From NCBI RefSeq assembly GCF_900465345.1, contig NZ_UEGO01000030.1, positions 1 through 64,000 of the forward strand: a stretch of DNA of 64,000 nucleotides, read 5' to 3'. Under the pieces are notes generated by a model. The model saw nothing but the letters and a program-made list of their open reading frames with translations. It had not been told where the DNA came from and did no database searches. Numbering within the stretch: the first letter of the stretch is position 1; every line of letters begins with the position of its first letter. Of the stretch, positions 25,553-34,307 are shown piece by piece. The translations under genes were made by a program, and so were the position numbers. Source of the DNA: Asaia bogorensis (GTDB taxonomy: Bacteria; Pseudomonadota; Alphaproteobacteria; Acetobacterales; Acetobacteraceae).

Positions 25553-26140
25553 GTGATCGGCCTGACGGGCGGCATGGGAGCAGGCAAGAGCACGGTCGCG
25601 CATTTTCTTCGCAAGGCGGGATGGCCGGTTTTCGATGCGGATCGCGCTGTCCACGCCCTTCAGGCGAAAAATGGCGCGGCCGTTCCGGCCCTTGCCCGGC
25701 TCTGGCCGGAGACGGTGAAAGAAGGGGCGGTTGATCGCGCCGCTTTGCGCCAGACCGTCATCGGGTATCCGGAGCGCATTGCAGCCCTTGAGGCGATTAT
25801 CCACCCGCTCGTTCGCAAGGCGAGGCAGGATTTCCTGCGGCAGATGCGTCGGCGCAGAATGCGGTTTTGTGTGCTGGATATCCCGCTTCTTTTCGAGACC
25901 GGAGCCGATCGTGACTGCGATCTGGTCGTTGTGGTGACGGCGCCGTTGCCTGTGCGCCTGCGTCGGATCATGCGCCGACGCTCAATGAGCGAGGCCCAGG
26001 CGCGTGCATTGCTGTCACGTCAGATGAGCGATAACGAACGCAATCGACGCGCCGATCTGTTGTTGCGTAATGGCCTCTCGCGCGGCCATACCGCGCAGCA
26101 GATGAAACGCATGATGAGAACCCTGGAGAACGCAGCATGA
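25553..26140 (+). CDS. coaE: dephospho-CoA kinase
   Basis: 195-aa P-loop kinase catalysing the last step of coenzyme A synthesis. VIGLTGGMGAGKSTVAHFLRKAG holds the Walker A at the very N-terminus, and VFDADRAVH and LDIPLLFETGAD are the other family motifs. I place the start at GTG 25553, where AAAGGA lies about 5 bases upstream. A TTG at 25481 in the same frame would add 24 residues with no family similarity. Its stop overlaps dnaQ by 4 bp (ATGA). Confidence 0.92.
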   Translation: MIGLTGGMGAGKSTVAHFLRKAGWPVFDADRAVHALQAKNGAAVPALARLWPETVKEGAVDRAALRQTVIGYPERIAALEAIIHPLVRKARQDFLRQMRRRRMRFCVLDIPLLFETGADRDCDLVVVVTAPLPVRLRRIMRRRSMSEAQARALLSRQMSDNERNRRADLLLRNGLSRGHTAQQMKRMMRTLENAA

Positions 26141-26814
26141 AAAGGTCCATCCTTTTCGATACGGAAACCACAGGGCTCGACCCGGCGACCGGCGATCGCG
26201 TGATCGAAATCGCAGCGCTCGAACTGATTGACGATCTCCCGACAGGAGAGGCGTTCCACGTGCTGATCAACCCCGAGCGTGACGTGCCGCCCGAGGCCAG
26301 CCGTGTGCATGGCTTCACGCTCGATGACCTGCTCGATAAACCGAAATTTGCCGAGATTGTGGACGGCTTCCTGGCCTTCATCGGCAATGATGAGATGATT
26401 GCCCACAACGCGCCGTTCGATTTTGGCTTCATCAATGCCGAGCTTAAGGCATGCGGCAAGGCGCCCCTCGATCGTGCGCGTATGATCGATACACTCGAGA
26501 TGGCCAAGAAACGCTATCCTGGTCTGCCTAACTCGCTCGATGCGTTGTGTCGTCGTCATGACATCGATCTGTCTGCACGTACCACCCATAATGCACTGCT
26601 CGACTGCAAGCTGCTTTCCGAGGTCTATCTGGAGCTGATGGGCGGTCGCCAGCGCGGACTGGGACTGGCGGTGTCTGGGAGCGGCGATGGTGTTGCCACC
26701 TATCGCGGCAACCCCGATCGCAGACCGCGCCCCATGTCCCCGCCGGATGAGGCGACGACAGCGGCTCATGAGGCCTTCGTAGCGGGACTGAAAGAGCCGA
26801 TCTGGCTGCAATGA
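26137..26814 (+). CDS. dnaQ: DNA polymerase III epsilon subunit (3'-5' proofreading exonuclease)
   Basis: 225-aa DEDDh exonuclease of the replicative polymerase. Exo I is FDTETTGLD at the N-terminus, Exo II is HNAPFDFGFIN near residue 89, and Exo III is RTTHNALLDCKLLSEVY near 150, with the His and Asp in place. A shorter C-terminal tail (GDGVATYRGNPDRRPRP) would reach the polymerase alpha subunit. It is coupled to coaE by a 4-bp overlap, and the GT9 gene start overlaps its stop in turn. Confidence 0.92.
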   Translation: MKRSILFDTETTGLDPATGDRVIEIAALELIDDLPTGEAFHVLINPERDVPPEASRVHGFTLDDLLDKPKFAEIVDGFLAFIGNDEMIAHNAPFDFGFINAELKACGKAPLDRARMIDTLEMAKKRYPGLPNSLDALCRRHDIDLSARTTHNALLDCKLLSEVYLELMGGRQRGLGLAVSGSGDGVATYRGNPDRRPRPMSPPDEATTAAHEAFVAGLKEPIWLQ

Positions 26815-27752
26815 AACGCATCCTGTTCATCACGGCCAACCGTCTGGGTGATGCCGTCATCTCCTCCGGCGTGCTGGCCGAACTGCGCCGCCTTCACCCG
26901 GATGCCCGCATCACCGTGGCCTGCGGGCCTGTCGCAGCCAGCTATTTCGAGCCATGCCCCTCGGTCGACCGGGTAATCGTGGTCAGCAAGAAGCGCTACG
27001 ACCTGCATTGGCTTGGCCTTTGGTGGAGCTGTGTGGGCACGTTCTGGACCCGGATTGTCGATCTGCGCGGTTCGGGCGTCTCGCTTTTCCTGCCGACATT
27101 GCACCGGCGCATCCTGCGCGGTGGCCGTCGGCCGGGCGCGCGTATCGGCCATCTGGCAGCGTTGTTCCGGGGCGAGAGGACGCTCATGCCCGAAATCTGG
27201 TGTCGCCCGGAACAGGAGGTTCTTGCGGCCGAGATCCTGCCAGCGACAAGGCATTATTGCGCCCTCGCGCCGACCGCCAACTGGGAAGGCAAGATCTGGC
27301 CCGCCCCGCACTTCATCGAGGTCGGTCGGGCCATGCAGGCACGAGGTTTGACCCCTGTCATTTTCTATGGCCCCGGCGAGGCAGAGAAGGCACTCGCACG
27401 GCCCGTCATCGAGGCGCTTGCGGCATCCGGCCTAGAGGAGGGGAGAGGCGCCATTGATCTTGGCGGGGAAGGAAGCCTTGGCCTCGTAGGTGCCTTGCTG
27501 CGCCGCTGCGCCCTGTTTGTCGGCAATGATTCGGGGCTGATGCATCTATCGGCGGCGGCCGGTACGCCAACACTTGGTCTCTTCGGCCCCAGTCGCGCCT
27601 CGGAATATGCGCCGACGGGCAGGAAGGCACATTTTGTGGCGGCACCCGGCCCGGAGGGCAAGGCCCCGATTGCTGGGCTCACTGTCGCGACCGTTCTGGC
27701 CGAAATCGAGACCCTGCTGGCAGAAGAGGGAGAGGCGCATCATGGCGGTTGA
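26811..27752 (+). CDS. glycosyltransferase family 9 (heptosyltransferase-like)
   Basis: 313-aa GT-B enzyme of the WaaC/WaaF family, probably transferring heptose or another sugar to the LPS core at the cytoplasmic side of the inner membrane. Typical are ILFITANRLGDAVISSGVLAEL at the N-terminus (the acceptor-site Asp), PTANWEGKIWPAPHFIEV near residue 160, and CALFVGNDSGLMHLSAAAGTP near 237. It is coupled to dnaQ (4-bp overlap), and its end overlaps the following GT4 gene. Donor specificity is not readable. Confidence 0.85.
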   Translation: MKRILFITANRLGDAVISSGVLAELRRLHPDARITVACGPVAASYFEPCPSVDRVIVVSKKRYDLHWLGLWWSCVGTFWTRIVDLRGSGVSLFLPTLHRRILRGGRRPGARIGHLAALFRGERTLMPEIWCRPEQEVLAAEILPATRHYCALAPTANWEGKIWPAPHFIEVGRAMQARGLTPVIFYGPGEAEKALARPVIEALAASGLEEGRGAIDLGGEGSLGLVGALLRRCALFVGNDSGLMHLSAAAGTPTLGLFGPSRASEYAPTGRKAHFVAAPGPEGKAPIAGLTVATVLAEIETLLAEEGEAHHGG

Positions 27753-28884
27753 GACGATTGGTGCGGGTGCAGGATCGGCGTCTGTCAGTCAGGCGATGCG
27801 CGGGCGGGAGAGCGATATGAGCATGCCGGAGCGTCATTTCACCCCTCTGCGCATCGCTCACGTCATGGCGGGCGCACGTAGTGGGGGCGCCGAACTTTTC
27901 TATGAACGCCTGTGCATGGCCCAGCATGAGGCCGGTCATGATGTTAGGGCGATCCTTCGTCGTGACCCTGCGCGCGAAGCGCGGTTGGGCGCGCGACACG
28001 TCAACACTGAGGCCATGCGTTTCGGCGGGCGGCTCGATCTGCTGACACCTTGGCGTCTGCGTCGCTCCCTCACACGGTTTCAGCCTGACGTGACCATCGC
28101 CTGGATGAGCCGCGCCGCCCGTATGATGCCGACAGGGCCGTGGCCTGTTGCGGGAAGGCTGGGCGGTTATTACGACCTTGCCAATTACCGGAAATGCTCC
28201 GACCTCGTGGGCAATACCCGCGGGCTGACACGATGGATGGTGGCCCAGGGCTGGGATTCAGGGCGGGTGCATTATCTGCCCAATTTCGCCAGTGATCTGG
28301 CCCATGTGAAGCCGCAGCGTCCCGATTGCGTACCGGAGGGGCGGCCGTTCATTCTGGCTCTGGGCAGGCTGCATCGCAACAAGGCCTTCGATATTCTGAT
28401 ACGCGCCATGAAGCGGTTACCCGGCGTCCATCTCGTCATTGCGGGTGAGGGGCCGGAGCGCGAAGCCCTTACCGGTCTTGCGCGTGGTGAGGGCGTGTCT
28501 GATCGCGTGCATATGCCCGGCTGGGTGCAGGATAGTGGCCCGTGGCTCAAGGCGTGCGACCTGCTGGTTTGTCCGTCGCGCATCGAACCTCTGGGCAATG
28601 TGGTGATCGAGGCGCTTTCGGCGGGGCGTCCTGTCGTGGCGAGCGCGATACAGGGGCCGGAGGAGGTTCTGGCCGGAACGCAGGACGGGCTGCTTGCGCC
28701 CACCGAAGATCCCGAGGCCTTTGCGCGGGAAATTGCGACGGTACTTGAAACGGCTGCGCTGGCGGCATCGCTATGCGTCAATGGCAGGGCACGTTTTGAA
28801 CGCGAGTTTGCCGCCCCGGTCGTACTGGCGCGTTGGGATGATTTCCTGCATGCGCTGGCCTCGCGGCATAGCGGGGAGCGTTAG
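27742..28884 (+). CDS. glycosyltransferase, GT4 family (LPS core type)
   Basis: 380-aa GT-B glycosyltransferase. MAGARSGGAELFYERL starts the N-terminal Rossmann domain, ILALGRLHRNKAFDILIRAM the C-terminal one, and CPSRIEPLGNVVIEALSAGRPVV contains E-x7-E. It is probably an LPS core transferase working with the GT9 enzyme just upstream, whose stop it overlaps. The ATG at 27742 follows GAAGAGGGAGAGG, a strong ribosome binding site; an in-frame ATG at 27817 is the alternative. asnB follows after 3 bp. Confidence 0.85.
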   Translation: MAVETIGAGAGSASVSQAMRGRESDMSMPERHFTPLRIAHVMAGARSGGAELFYERLCMAQHEAGHDVRAILRRDPAREARLGARHVNTEAMRFGGRLDLLTPWRLRRSLTRFQPDVTIAWMSRAARMMPTGPWPVAGRLGGYYDLANYRKCSDLVGNTRGLTRWMVAQGWDSGRVHYLPNFASDLAHVKPQRPDCVPEGRPFILALGRLHRNKAFDILIRAMKRLPGVHLVIAGEGPEREALTGLARGEGVSDRVHMPGWVQDSGPWLKACDLLVCPSRIEPLGNVVIEALSAGRPVVASAIQGPEEVLAGTQDGLLAPTEDPEAFAREIATVLETAALAASLCVNGRARFEREFAAPVVLARWDDFLHALASRHSGER

Positions 28885-28887
28885 GCC

Positions 28888-30627
28888 ATGTGTGGTATCG
28901 CTGGCGTGGTATGTCGTCCCGGGTATGCGCCTGACACGGCAATCCTTCAGATCATGGCTCAGGCGCTGCGTCACCGCGGTCCTGATGGCGAGGGATTCCA
29001 TGAGACAGGATCAGCGGCGCTTGTTCATCGCCGTCTTTCCATTGTCGACCTGGAAGGGGGGGCGCAACCTCTGATTCAGGGCCCAATTGCGCTGGTTGCC
29101 AATGGCGAGATCTACAACGATCCGGCCCTGCGCGCGACGCTTGCCGATGCGCCATTCAAGACGGGCAGCGACTGTGAATCGCCTCTGTTTCTCTGGCCCG
29201 ATTGCGATACCGCCTATACGTTCGAACTGCGCGGCATGTACGCGATAGCGCTGCTGGACGAGACTGGGCCTGATACGGTCATGGCCCTCAGTCGCGATCC
29301 GTTCGGTATCAAGCCGCTCTACTACGCCGAGATCGAGCAGGGGGTGATCTTTGCCTCTGAGGCGAAGGCATTACTCGCAACGGGGCTTGTCACGCGTGGC
29401 GTGCGCGAGGCCGCCCGCGACCAGTTGCTTCAGGTGCAGTTCGTTGCGGGACGTGAGACGATCTATCCCGGTATCAAGCGCGTCCTGCCCGGCGAAACCC
29501 TGCGTTTCGTTAATGGCGCACTGGATCGCGCCAGCAAACTGCCCGCCCGTCATGGCGCGATCAACCGGGATCTGAACGAGGAGATGGCGCTCTCACGCCT
29601 CGATCATGCCCTTATGGATAGTGTGCAGGCGCATGAGCGGGCCGATGTGCCTTTCGGCATGTTTCTCTCCGGCGGCATAGACAGCACGGCGGTTCTTGCA
29701 GCCATGACGCGTCTTGGTCGCGGGGCGCCTCTGGCCTGGACAGCGCGTTTCGACACCGGCTCGGTCGATGAGAGCGCTCAGGCGGCGGAGACCGCCCGTG
29801 TGCTGGGCGCGGAGCACAATGTGCTGACCATTACCGAAAGCATGGTTTGGCGCCATCTACCTGAAATCGTGGCTTGCCTGGATGATCCGGTGGCGGATTA
29901 TGCCGTAATCCCCAGTTGGTTTCTTGCGCGTGAGGCGCGCAAGGATGTGACCGTGATACTGAGCGGTGAGGGGGGTGATGAGCTCTTCGGCGGCTATGGC
30001 CGCTATCGCCGCGCCATGCGTCCCTGGTGGCGGGGCGGGCGTCTGCCCTGGCGGCGCGGCATGATGGACGGGCTTTGCCGTCTGCCTACTGGGGGGCAGT
30101 GGAAGAAGGACTTCACGCCACCTTATGAGCAGACGCGTCTGCGATCCGTGCAGGGCCTCGATCTGGACGAATGGCTGCCGAATGACCTGCTGATCAAGCT
30201 CGATCGTTGCCTCATGGCCCATGCCATCGAGGGCAGGACCCCCTTGCTCGATCCGGTCATGAGCGCACTGGCCTGGTCCTTGCCCGATCATCTCAAGGTG
30301 AAGGGCGGCCACGGCAAATATCTGTTACGACGCTGGGTAGAGGAGAATGTGCCTGGGTCGTCGCCTTTTGCGCCCAAGCAGGGATTCACGGTGCCGGTCG
30401 GGCAGTGGATCGGCGCCCGTTCCGCCCGTCTCGGGCCTTTGGTGGCTGAGGCGCAAGCGTTCGCGGGCGTGTTGGAGGCTCAGGACATTCGTCGGATTTT
30501 CGATCGCGCAGAGGGGCGGCGCGAGCGTCATGCTGCCTGGGCGTTGCTGTTCTATGCCCTGTGGTACCGGATTCATATCGAGCGAATTCCGTACCATGGC
30601 GATGTGTTCGACACGCTCGCCGCCTGA
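28888..30627 (+). CDS. asnB: asparagine synthase, glutamine-hydrolysing
   Basis: 579 aa. Cys2 (MCGIAGV) is the nucleophile of the N-terminal class II glutaminase, with RHRGPDGEG near residue 30 and VANGEIYN near 70. The C-terminal ATP-pyrophosphatase domain has FGMFLSGGIDSTAVLA near 250 and LSGEGGDELFGGYGRYRR near 360. Many AsnB-like proteins in surface-polysaccharide clusters amidate sugar carboxylates and not aspartate. The position right behind GT9 and GT4 genes leaves both roles open. The ribosome binding site GGGGAG precedes the ATG. Confidence 0.85.
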   Translation: MCGIAGVVCRPGYAPDTAILQIMAQALRHRGPDGEGFHETGSAALVHRRLSIVDLEGGAQPLIQGPIALVANGEIYNDPALRATLADAPFKTGSDCESPLFLWPDCDTAYTFELRGMYAIALLDETGPDTVMALSRDPFGIKPLYYAEIEQGVIFASEAKALLATGLVTRGVREAARDQLLQVQFVAGRETIYPGIKRVLPGETLRFVNGALDRASKLPARHGAINRDLNEEMALSRLDHALMDSVQAHERADVPFGMFLSGGIDSTAVLAAMTRLGRGAPLAWTARFDTGSVDESAQAAETARVLGAEHNVLTITESMVWRHLPEIVACLDDPVADYAVIPSWFLAREARKDVTVILSGEGGDELFGGYGRYRRAMRPWWRGGRLPWRRGMMDGLCRLPTGGQWKKDFTPPYEQTRLRSVQGLDLDEWLPNDLLIKLDRCLMAHAIEGRTPLLDPVMSALAWSLPDHLKVKGGHGKYLLRRWVEENVPGSSPFAPKQGFTVPVGQWIGARSARLGPLVAEAQAFAGVLEAQDIRRIFDRAEGRRERHAAWALLFYALWYRIHIERIPYHGDVFDTLAA

Positions 30628-30666
30628 TCTTTCCCTGATTTACATCACCCGCAATAGGAGAAACCC

Positions 30667-31986
30667 ATGCATTACGATCTGATCATCAGAGGCGGGATCT
30701 GTGTCTTCCCCTGGGGTGAGGCCAAGGCCGATCTGGGCGTGAGAGACGGGCGCATTGCGAGCCTGGCCGTGACGGCGCGGGACGACGCTGCGGAGGAGAT
30801 CGATGCGACCGGGTTGCATGTGCTGCCTGGCCTGATCGATGCGCATGTGCATTTGCGTGACCCCGGCAATGCCGCAATCGAATCCATCGCAACTGGCACC
30901 CGCGCTGCGGCGCTTGGCGGCGTGACGATGGTGTTCGATATGCCCAATACATCGCCTTCCATCACCTCCGCCGCCACGATTGCCGACAAGCGCCTGACCG
31001 TGGCGGAGAACGCGCTGATCGATATGGGGCTTTACGTAGGGGCAACCCGCGCCAATACGCCTGAACTGGCCGCGTTGGAGCAGGAAGACGGCGTGTGCGC
31101 CATCAAGGTTTTTGCAGGGTCATCCACTGGCGATCTGATGATCGAGGATGATGAGGGCATCGAGGCTGTGTTGCGCAGCGGGCACCGTCGCGTGGCATTT
31201 CATTCCGAGGATGAATATCGCCTACAAGCGCGCAAGCCCCTGTTTGAGACAGGAATGCCTCACGTGAACCATATGATCTGGCGCGATGAGGAATGTGCCT
31301 TTCTCGGTACGCGACGGATCACGGCACTTGCCCGCAAAACGGGCCGACCGGTCCATATCCTGCATACCTCGACCGCCGAGGAACTGGACTGGCTTGCTGC
31401 CCATCGTTCCCATGTGAGTGTGGAGGTTCTGGTCAATCACCTGACACAGGTAGGGCCGGACTGTTATGAGACGCTCGGTGCCTATGCCGTCATGAACCCG
31501 CCTATTCGCGACCAGCGCCATTATGACGCCTGCTGGGCCGCCCTTCGTGACGGGCGGGTGGATGTCGTGTCGTCAGATCATGCGCCGCACCCGCGCGAGG
31601 CCAAGGAAAAGCCCTGGCCGCAATGCCCTGCCGGTCTGACGGGTGTTCAGACGATTGTGCCCGTCATGCTCGATCACGTGAATGCAGGTCGCTTGTCCCT
31701 GCCGCGTCTGGTCGATCTGATGGCGGCGGGGCCGGCCCGTATCTATGGCTTGCAGACCAAGGGACGCATGGCCGTCGGGTTCGACGCTGATTTCACGCTC
31801 GTGGACACGAAAGCCCGACGCGAAATCCGTAACGACTGGATTGCGAGCCCCGTTGGCTGGACGCCTTTCGATGGCAAGCAGGTCACGGGCTGGCCTGTCG
31901 GGACGATCGTGCGTGGGCATATCGTCATGCGTGATGATGAAATTACCTCGGCACCCATCGGTCGTCTGGCCCGATTTGCGCCGTAA
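30667..31986 (+). CDS. pyrC: dihydroorotase
   Basis: 439-aa amidohydrolase of pyrimidine synthesis, closing carbamoyl-aspartate to dihydroorotate. GLIDAHVHLRDPG near residue 55 gives the first zinc ligands, IKVFAGSSTGDLMI near 150 the Lys that is carboxylated in this family, HILHTSTAEE near 230 and SSDHAPHPREAK near 300 the remaining ligands. It belongs to the class I (multifunctional-complex type) group. AllB (allantoinase) relatives look similar, but the GSSTGD stretch favours DHOase. Its own AGGAGA ribosome binding site lies 7 bases before the ATG. Confidence 0.88.
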   Translation: MHYDLIIRGGICVFPWGEAKADLGVRDGRIASLAVTARDDAAEEIDATGLHVLPGLIDAHVHLRDPGNAAIESIATGTRAAALGGVTMVFDMPNTSPSITSAATIADKRLTVAENALIDMGLYVGATRANTPELAALEQEDGVCAIKVFAGSSTGDLMIEDDEGIEAVLRSGHRRVAFHSEDEYRLQARKPLFETGMPHVNHMIWRDEECAFLGTRRITALARKTGRPVHILHTSTAEELDWLAAHRSHVSVEVLVNHLTQVGPDCYETLGAYAVMNPPIRDQRHYDACWAALRDGRVDVVSSDHAPHPREAKEKPWPQCPAGLTGVQTIVPVMLDHVNAGRLSLPRLVDLMAAGPARIYGLQTKGRMAVGFDADFTLVDTKARREIRNDWIASPVGWTPFDGKQVTGWPVGTIVRGHIVMRDDEITSAPIGRLARFAP

Positions 31987-32034
31987 TTCCTGCGCAATAG
32001 CGTCTTTCACTTCACATCAGCAGATCGCACGATC

Positions 32035-32421
32035 ATGAAACCTATCGCTTTACCTTCGCTCCTTGCCACGATCGCTCTGGCCTCGGTTACTGTAACCGGG
32101 TGCCTCCCTTCTGTCGCCAAGGCCGATCCGCGCGCCAAATGCGGTCAGGAGCCGAGTGCCCCCTCCATCACGGCGACCGATACCGCGCATTACAATGCGA
32201 GCGTGGACAAGTTCCAGGCTTATGAGAAAGAGGCGCGCGCCTATAATAGCTGTGTTGCCAGTGCGTCACAGAAAGAAGAACAGGCCATCAGCGAGGATGC
32301 GCGCGAACGTATTGCGAAGGTGCATGCCGTCAGCACGGGCGTTCAGCAGCGTATCGCCGCCAATTTCAGCCATATCTCGGCTGAGTTGACGGCCGCCGGC
32401 AAGAAACTCGCCAAGAAGTAA
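32035..32421 (+). CDS. small exported protein, unknown function
   Basis: 128 aa. An N-terminal signal (LLATIALASVTVTGCLP) ends in TGC, so it may be a lipoprotein; otherwise cleavage after VAKA is possible. The mature part is hydrophilic and mostly helical by composition. It has a Cys pair (KCGQEP, NSCVAS) that might form a disulfide and a Lys-rich end (AAGKKLAKK). I recognise no family. It is followed by a good intrinsic terminator, so it ends a transcript. Confidence 0.7.
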   Translation: MKPIALPSLLATIALASVTVTGCLPSVAKADPRAKCGQEPSAPSITATDTAHYNASVDKFQAYEKEARAYNSCVASASQKEEQAISEDARERIAKVHAVSTGVQQRIAANFSHISAELTAAGKKLAKK

Positions 32422-32450
32422 GACCTGCGCCTTTCGGGCTTATGGAAGAA

Positions 32451-32479
32451 GGGGATGGGTATGAGCCCGTCCCCTTTTT
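32451..32479 (+). terminator. intrinsic terminator
   Basis: Stem GGGGATGGG / CCCGTCCCC (9 bp including one G-T pair), 6-nt loop, then TTTTT. It lies 29 bases behind the small exported protein gene and in front of the convergent beta-lactamase gene. Confidence 0.75.
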
Positions 32480-32509
32480 CGTTCCGCTCCCCTCGGAATG
32501 GCGCAGGTT

Positions 32510-33466
32510 TCAGCCCAGCAATGCCGGGGCGAGGGCGCCGATGTCATGAAAGACGCGGCGGAACTGTGTCTCGTCCGGGGTGCCGCCTGCGGTGTAGGTG
32601 GCGATGATAACCGATTTACCGGCGTTCTTGTCGGGCGATGCGAAGGCGATGTCGGCGGCAATATCCTTGCCGTTATTTCCCGTCTTGTCTCCAACCACCC
32701 AATGCGCAGGTAGCCCGGCGCGCAGTCTTTGGGTGCCCGTGGTGCAATTGATCATCCAGCTGCGAAGCAATGCTGCTGAGCTGGGATGAAGCAATGTCCC
32801 GTGGATCAGGCGATGCAGTGTCCGTGCCATCGCAACGGGACTGGTCGTGTTGTCATCAGGGTTGGCAGAGGGACGGTTCAGTTCCGGCTCATAAGCGTCG
32901 AGACGGGTGATTTCATCGCCGCTATCTCGCCAGAAGCGCGTCAGGGCTGCGGGGCCGCCGATATGACGCAACAGCATGTTGGCACAGATATTATCGCTCA
33001 TCGTTACCGCCCCCGCGCAGAGCGCCGCGAGGCTGAGACTGCCGGCATCGCGGTTCCGGGCGGCCACCGGGGCCCAGAACGGCTCCTTGAAGTCGCTTTC
33101 GCGGAAAGCGATGCGTCGGGTCAGATCGTCCTCGTCCCGGTCGCAGCGTGCGAGCACACAGGCGGCGAGCGACGCCTTGAAGCTGCTGCACATCCGAAAA
33201 CGTTCCTCGCCTCGCCACGAGAGCGCTGTACCGTTTTCGGGACAGAAGATGTGGACGCCAAGGCGCCCGCCCGAAATCTTCTCGTAGCGCGTAGCAATAT
33301 CGGAAAGGGCCTGATGGGTTGCCGGAGAGAGGACGGGGGCCGATTGGGTGAGAGCCCCTTGAGCCATGGCCTTGTGGGAGAGTGCCGATCGGGCGGCGAT
33401 CCCGAGAAGGGGAAGGCCGACAAGCAGGCGTCGTCTCGCCAGTGGGGCAACGGGATCTGGGCGCAT
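32510..33466 (-). CDS. class A beta-lactamase
   Basis: 318 aa with every class A catalytic motif. SSFK (S94, K97) corresponds to Ambler S70-x-x-K73, SDN (157-159) to S130-D-N, EPELN (193-197) to E166...N170 of the omega loop, and KTG (261-263) to K234-T-G. Cys93 just before the catalytic Ser matches Cys69 of several class A enzymes, but the position two after KTG is Asn, so the carbapenemase-type 69-238 disulfide cannot form. The N-terminus (LARRRLLVGLPLLG) looks like a twin-arginine signal for folded export. It is a single gene divergent from the yfgM-like operon, with no LysR-type regulator alongside. Confidence 0.85.
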   Translation of the reverse strand: MRPDPVAPLARRRLLVGLPLLGIAARSALSHKAMAQGALTQSAPVLSPATHQALSDIATRYEKISGGRLGVHIFCPENGTALSWRGEERFRMCSSFKASLAACVLARCDRDEDDLTRRIAFRESDFKEPFWAPVAARNRDAGSLSLAALCAGAVTMSDNICANMLLRHIGGPAALTRFWRDSGDEITRLDAYEPELNRPSANPDDNTTSPVAMARTLHRLIHGTLLHPSSAALLRSWMINCTTGTQRLRAGLPAHWVVGDKTGNNGKDIAADIAFASPDKNAGKSVIIATYTAGGTPDETQFRRVFHDIGALAPALLG

Positions 33467-33614
33467 GAAGGACTTTCTGAATCAGTGTAAAACGCTGTTC
33501 TGACGCGCGGTTGTGGCTGAAGTTTGTCCGATGCGTGTCTGCAATGACAAAGCAATTTGCCGCAGGGTGCAGGCGTCTGTATGGTTGCGGTAATAGTGTC
33601 GCAAGAGGATCACG

Positions 33615-34307
33615 GTGGCAGACGAGTTTTTCAGTCAGGCCCAGGCGGAGATGCGTGCAGCTGAGATGCGCGCAACTGCCCGGCGTTTTGGAGGTGTTGC
33701 GGTCGGTGTGGCGCTTGTCGCACTGATCGGTGTAGGCGGATGGCAATGGCAGATTCATCGCCACCATCAGGCGCAGGCAGAGGCCTCGGGCCGCTATTAT
33801 ACGGCTATGGAGGCGCTTCAGGCGCCCCAGCCCGATACGGCCGCACGCAGCCAGTCCGAAAAGGCCAATCAGGCCGTCCTGGCTGACCTCGCCAGCAAGG
33901 CCCCCGGCGCTACACGTGGCTTCGCCGCCATCAGGCTGGCCCAGCTCAAGGTTCAGGCTGGCGATGTCGATGGCGCGCGCAAGGCCTGGCAGGGCGTGAT
34001 TGACGACAAGGACGAGAATGCCTCGCTCTGTGATCTGGCCCGTCTTCTTCTGCTCAACAGCCATATCGATGACGCGAACCCGGCCGAGACCCGAAAGGGG
34101 TTCGAGGTGCTGGCTGCCAGCGCCGGTCCCTGGCGCGCCTTCGCCCAGGAAGGCCTTGCGGCGCTCGATTTGCGGGCAGATGCCACAGCCAAGCAGCATG
34201 ACGAGGCACGCAGCCTGCTCATGGGGCTCGCGCAGTCACCCGACGCGCCGGACGGTGTTCGCCAGCGTGCTTCCATCCTTCTTCAAACCTTCGGCGGAGC
34301 CGGTTGA
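33615..34307 (+). CDS. YfgM-like tetratricopeptide membrane protein
   Basis: 230-aa protein with one N-terminal membrane anchor (residues about 25-45, FGGVAVGVALVALIGVGGWQW). Its periplasmic helical repeats (RLAQLKVQAGDVDGARKAWQGVI, and two similar blocks) are TPR-type. In E. coli, YfgM sits beside BamB and associates with the SecYEG translocon and PpiD. Here it also directly precedes bamB (1-base TGATG overlap) and der. Start is the GTG at 33615 behind AGAGGAT. The exact function in alphaproteobacteria is inferred. Confidence 0.75.
   Translation: MADEFFSQAQAEMRAAEMRATARRFGGVAVGVALVALIGVGGWQWQIHRHHQAQAEASGRYYTAMEALQAPQPDTAARSQSEKANQAVLADLASKAPGATRGFAAIRLAQLKVQAGDVDGARKAWQGVIDDKDENASLCDLARLLLLNSHIDDANPAETRKGFEVLAASAGPWRAFAQEGLAALDLRADATAKQHDEARSLLMGLAQSPDAPDGVRQRASILLQTFGGAG

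Noticed and set aside
24556-25614. Long minus-strand open frame (about 350 codons) opposite aroE and the coaE start
   Set aside because: It runs antisense to clear enzymes, has no family motif and an unnatural composition, and follows from the codon bias of GC-rich genes.
32991-34199. 402-codon minus-strand frame across the beta-lactamase start and the yfgM-like gene
   Set aside because: It is antisense to the yfgM-like gene and covers part of the beta-lactamase gene in another frame; no recognisable protein features.
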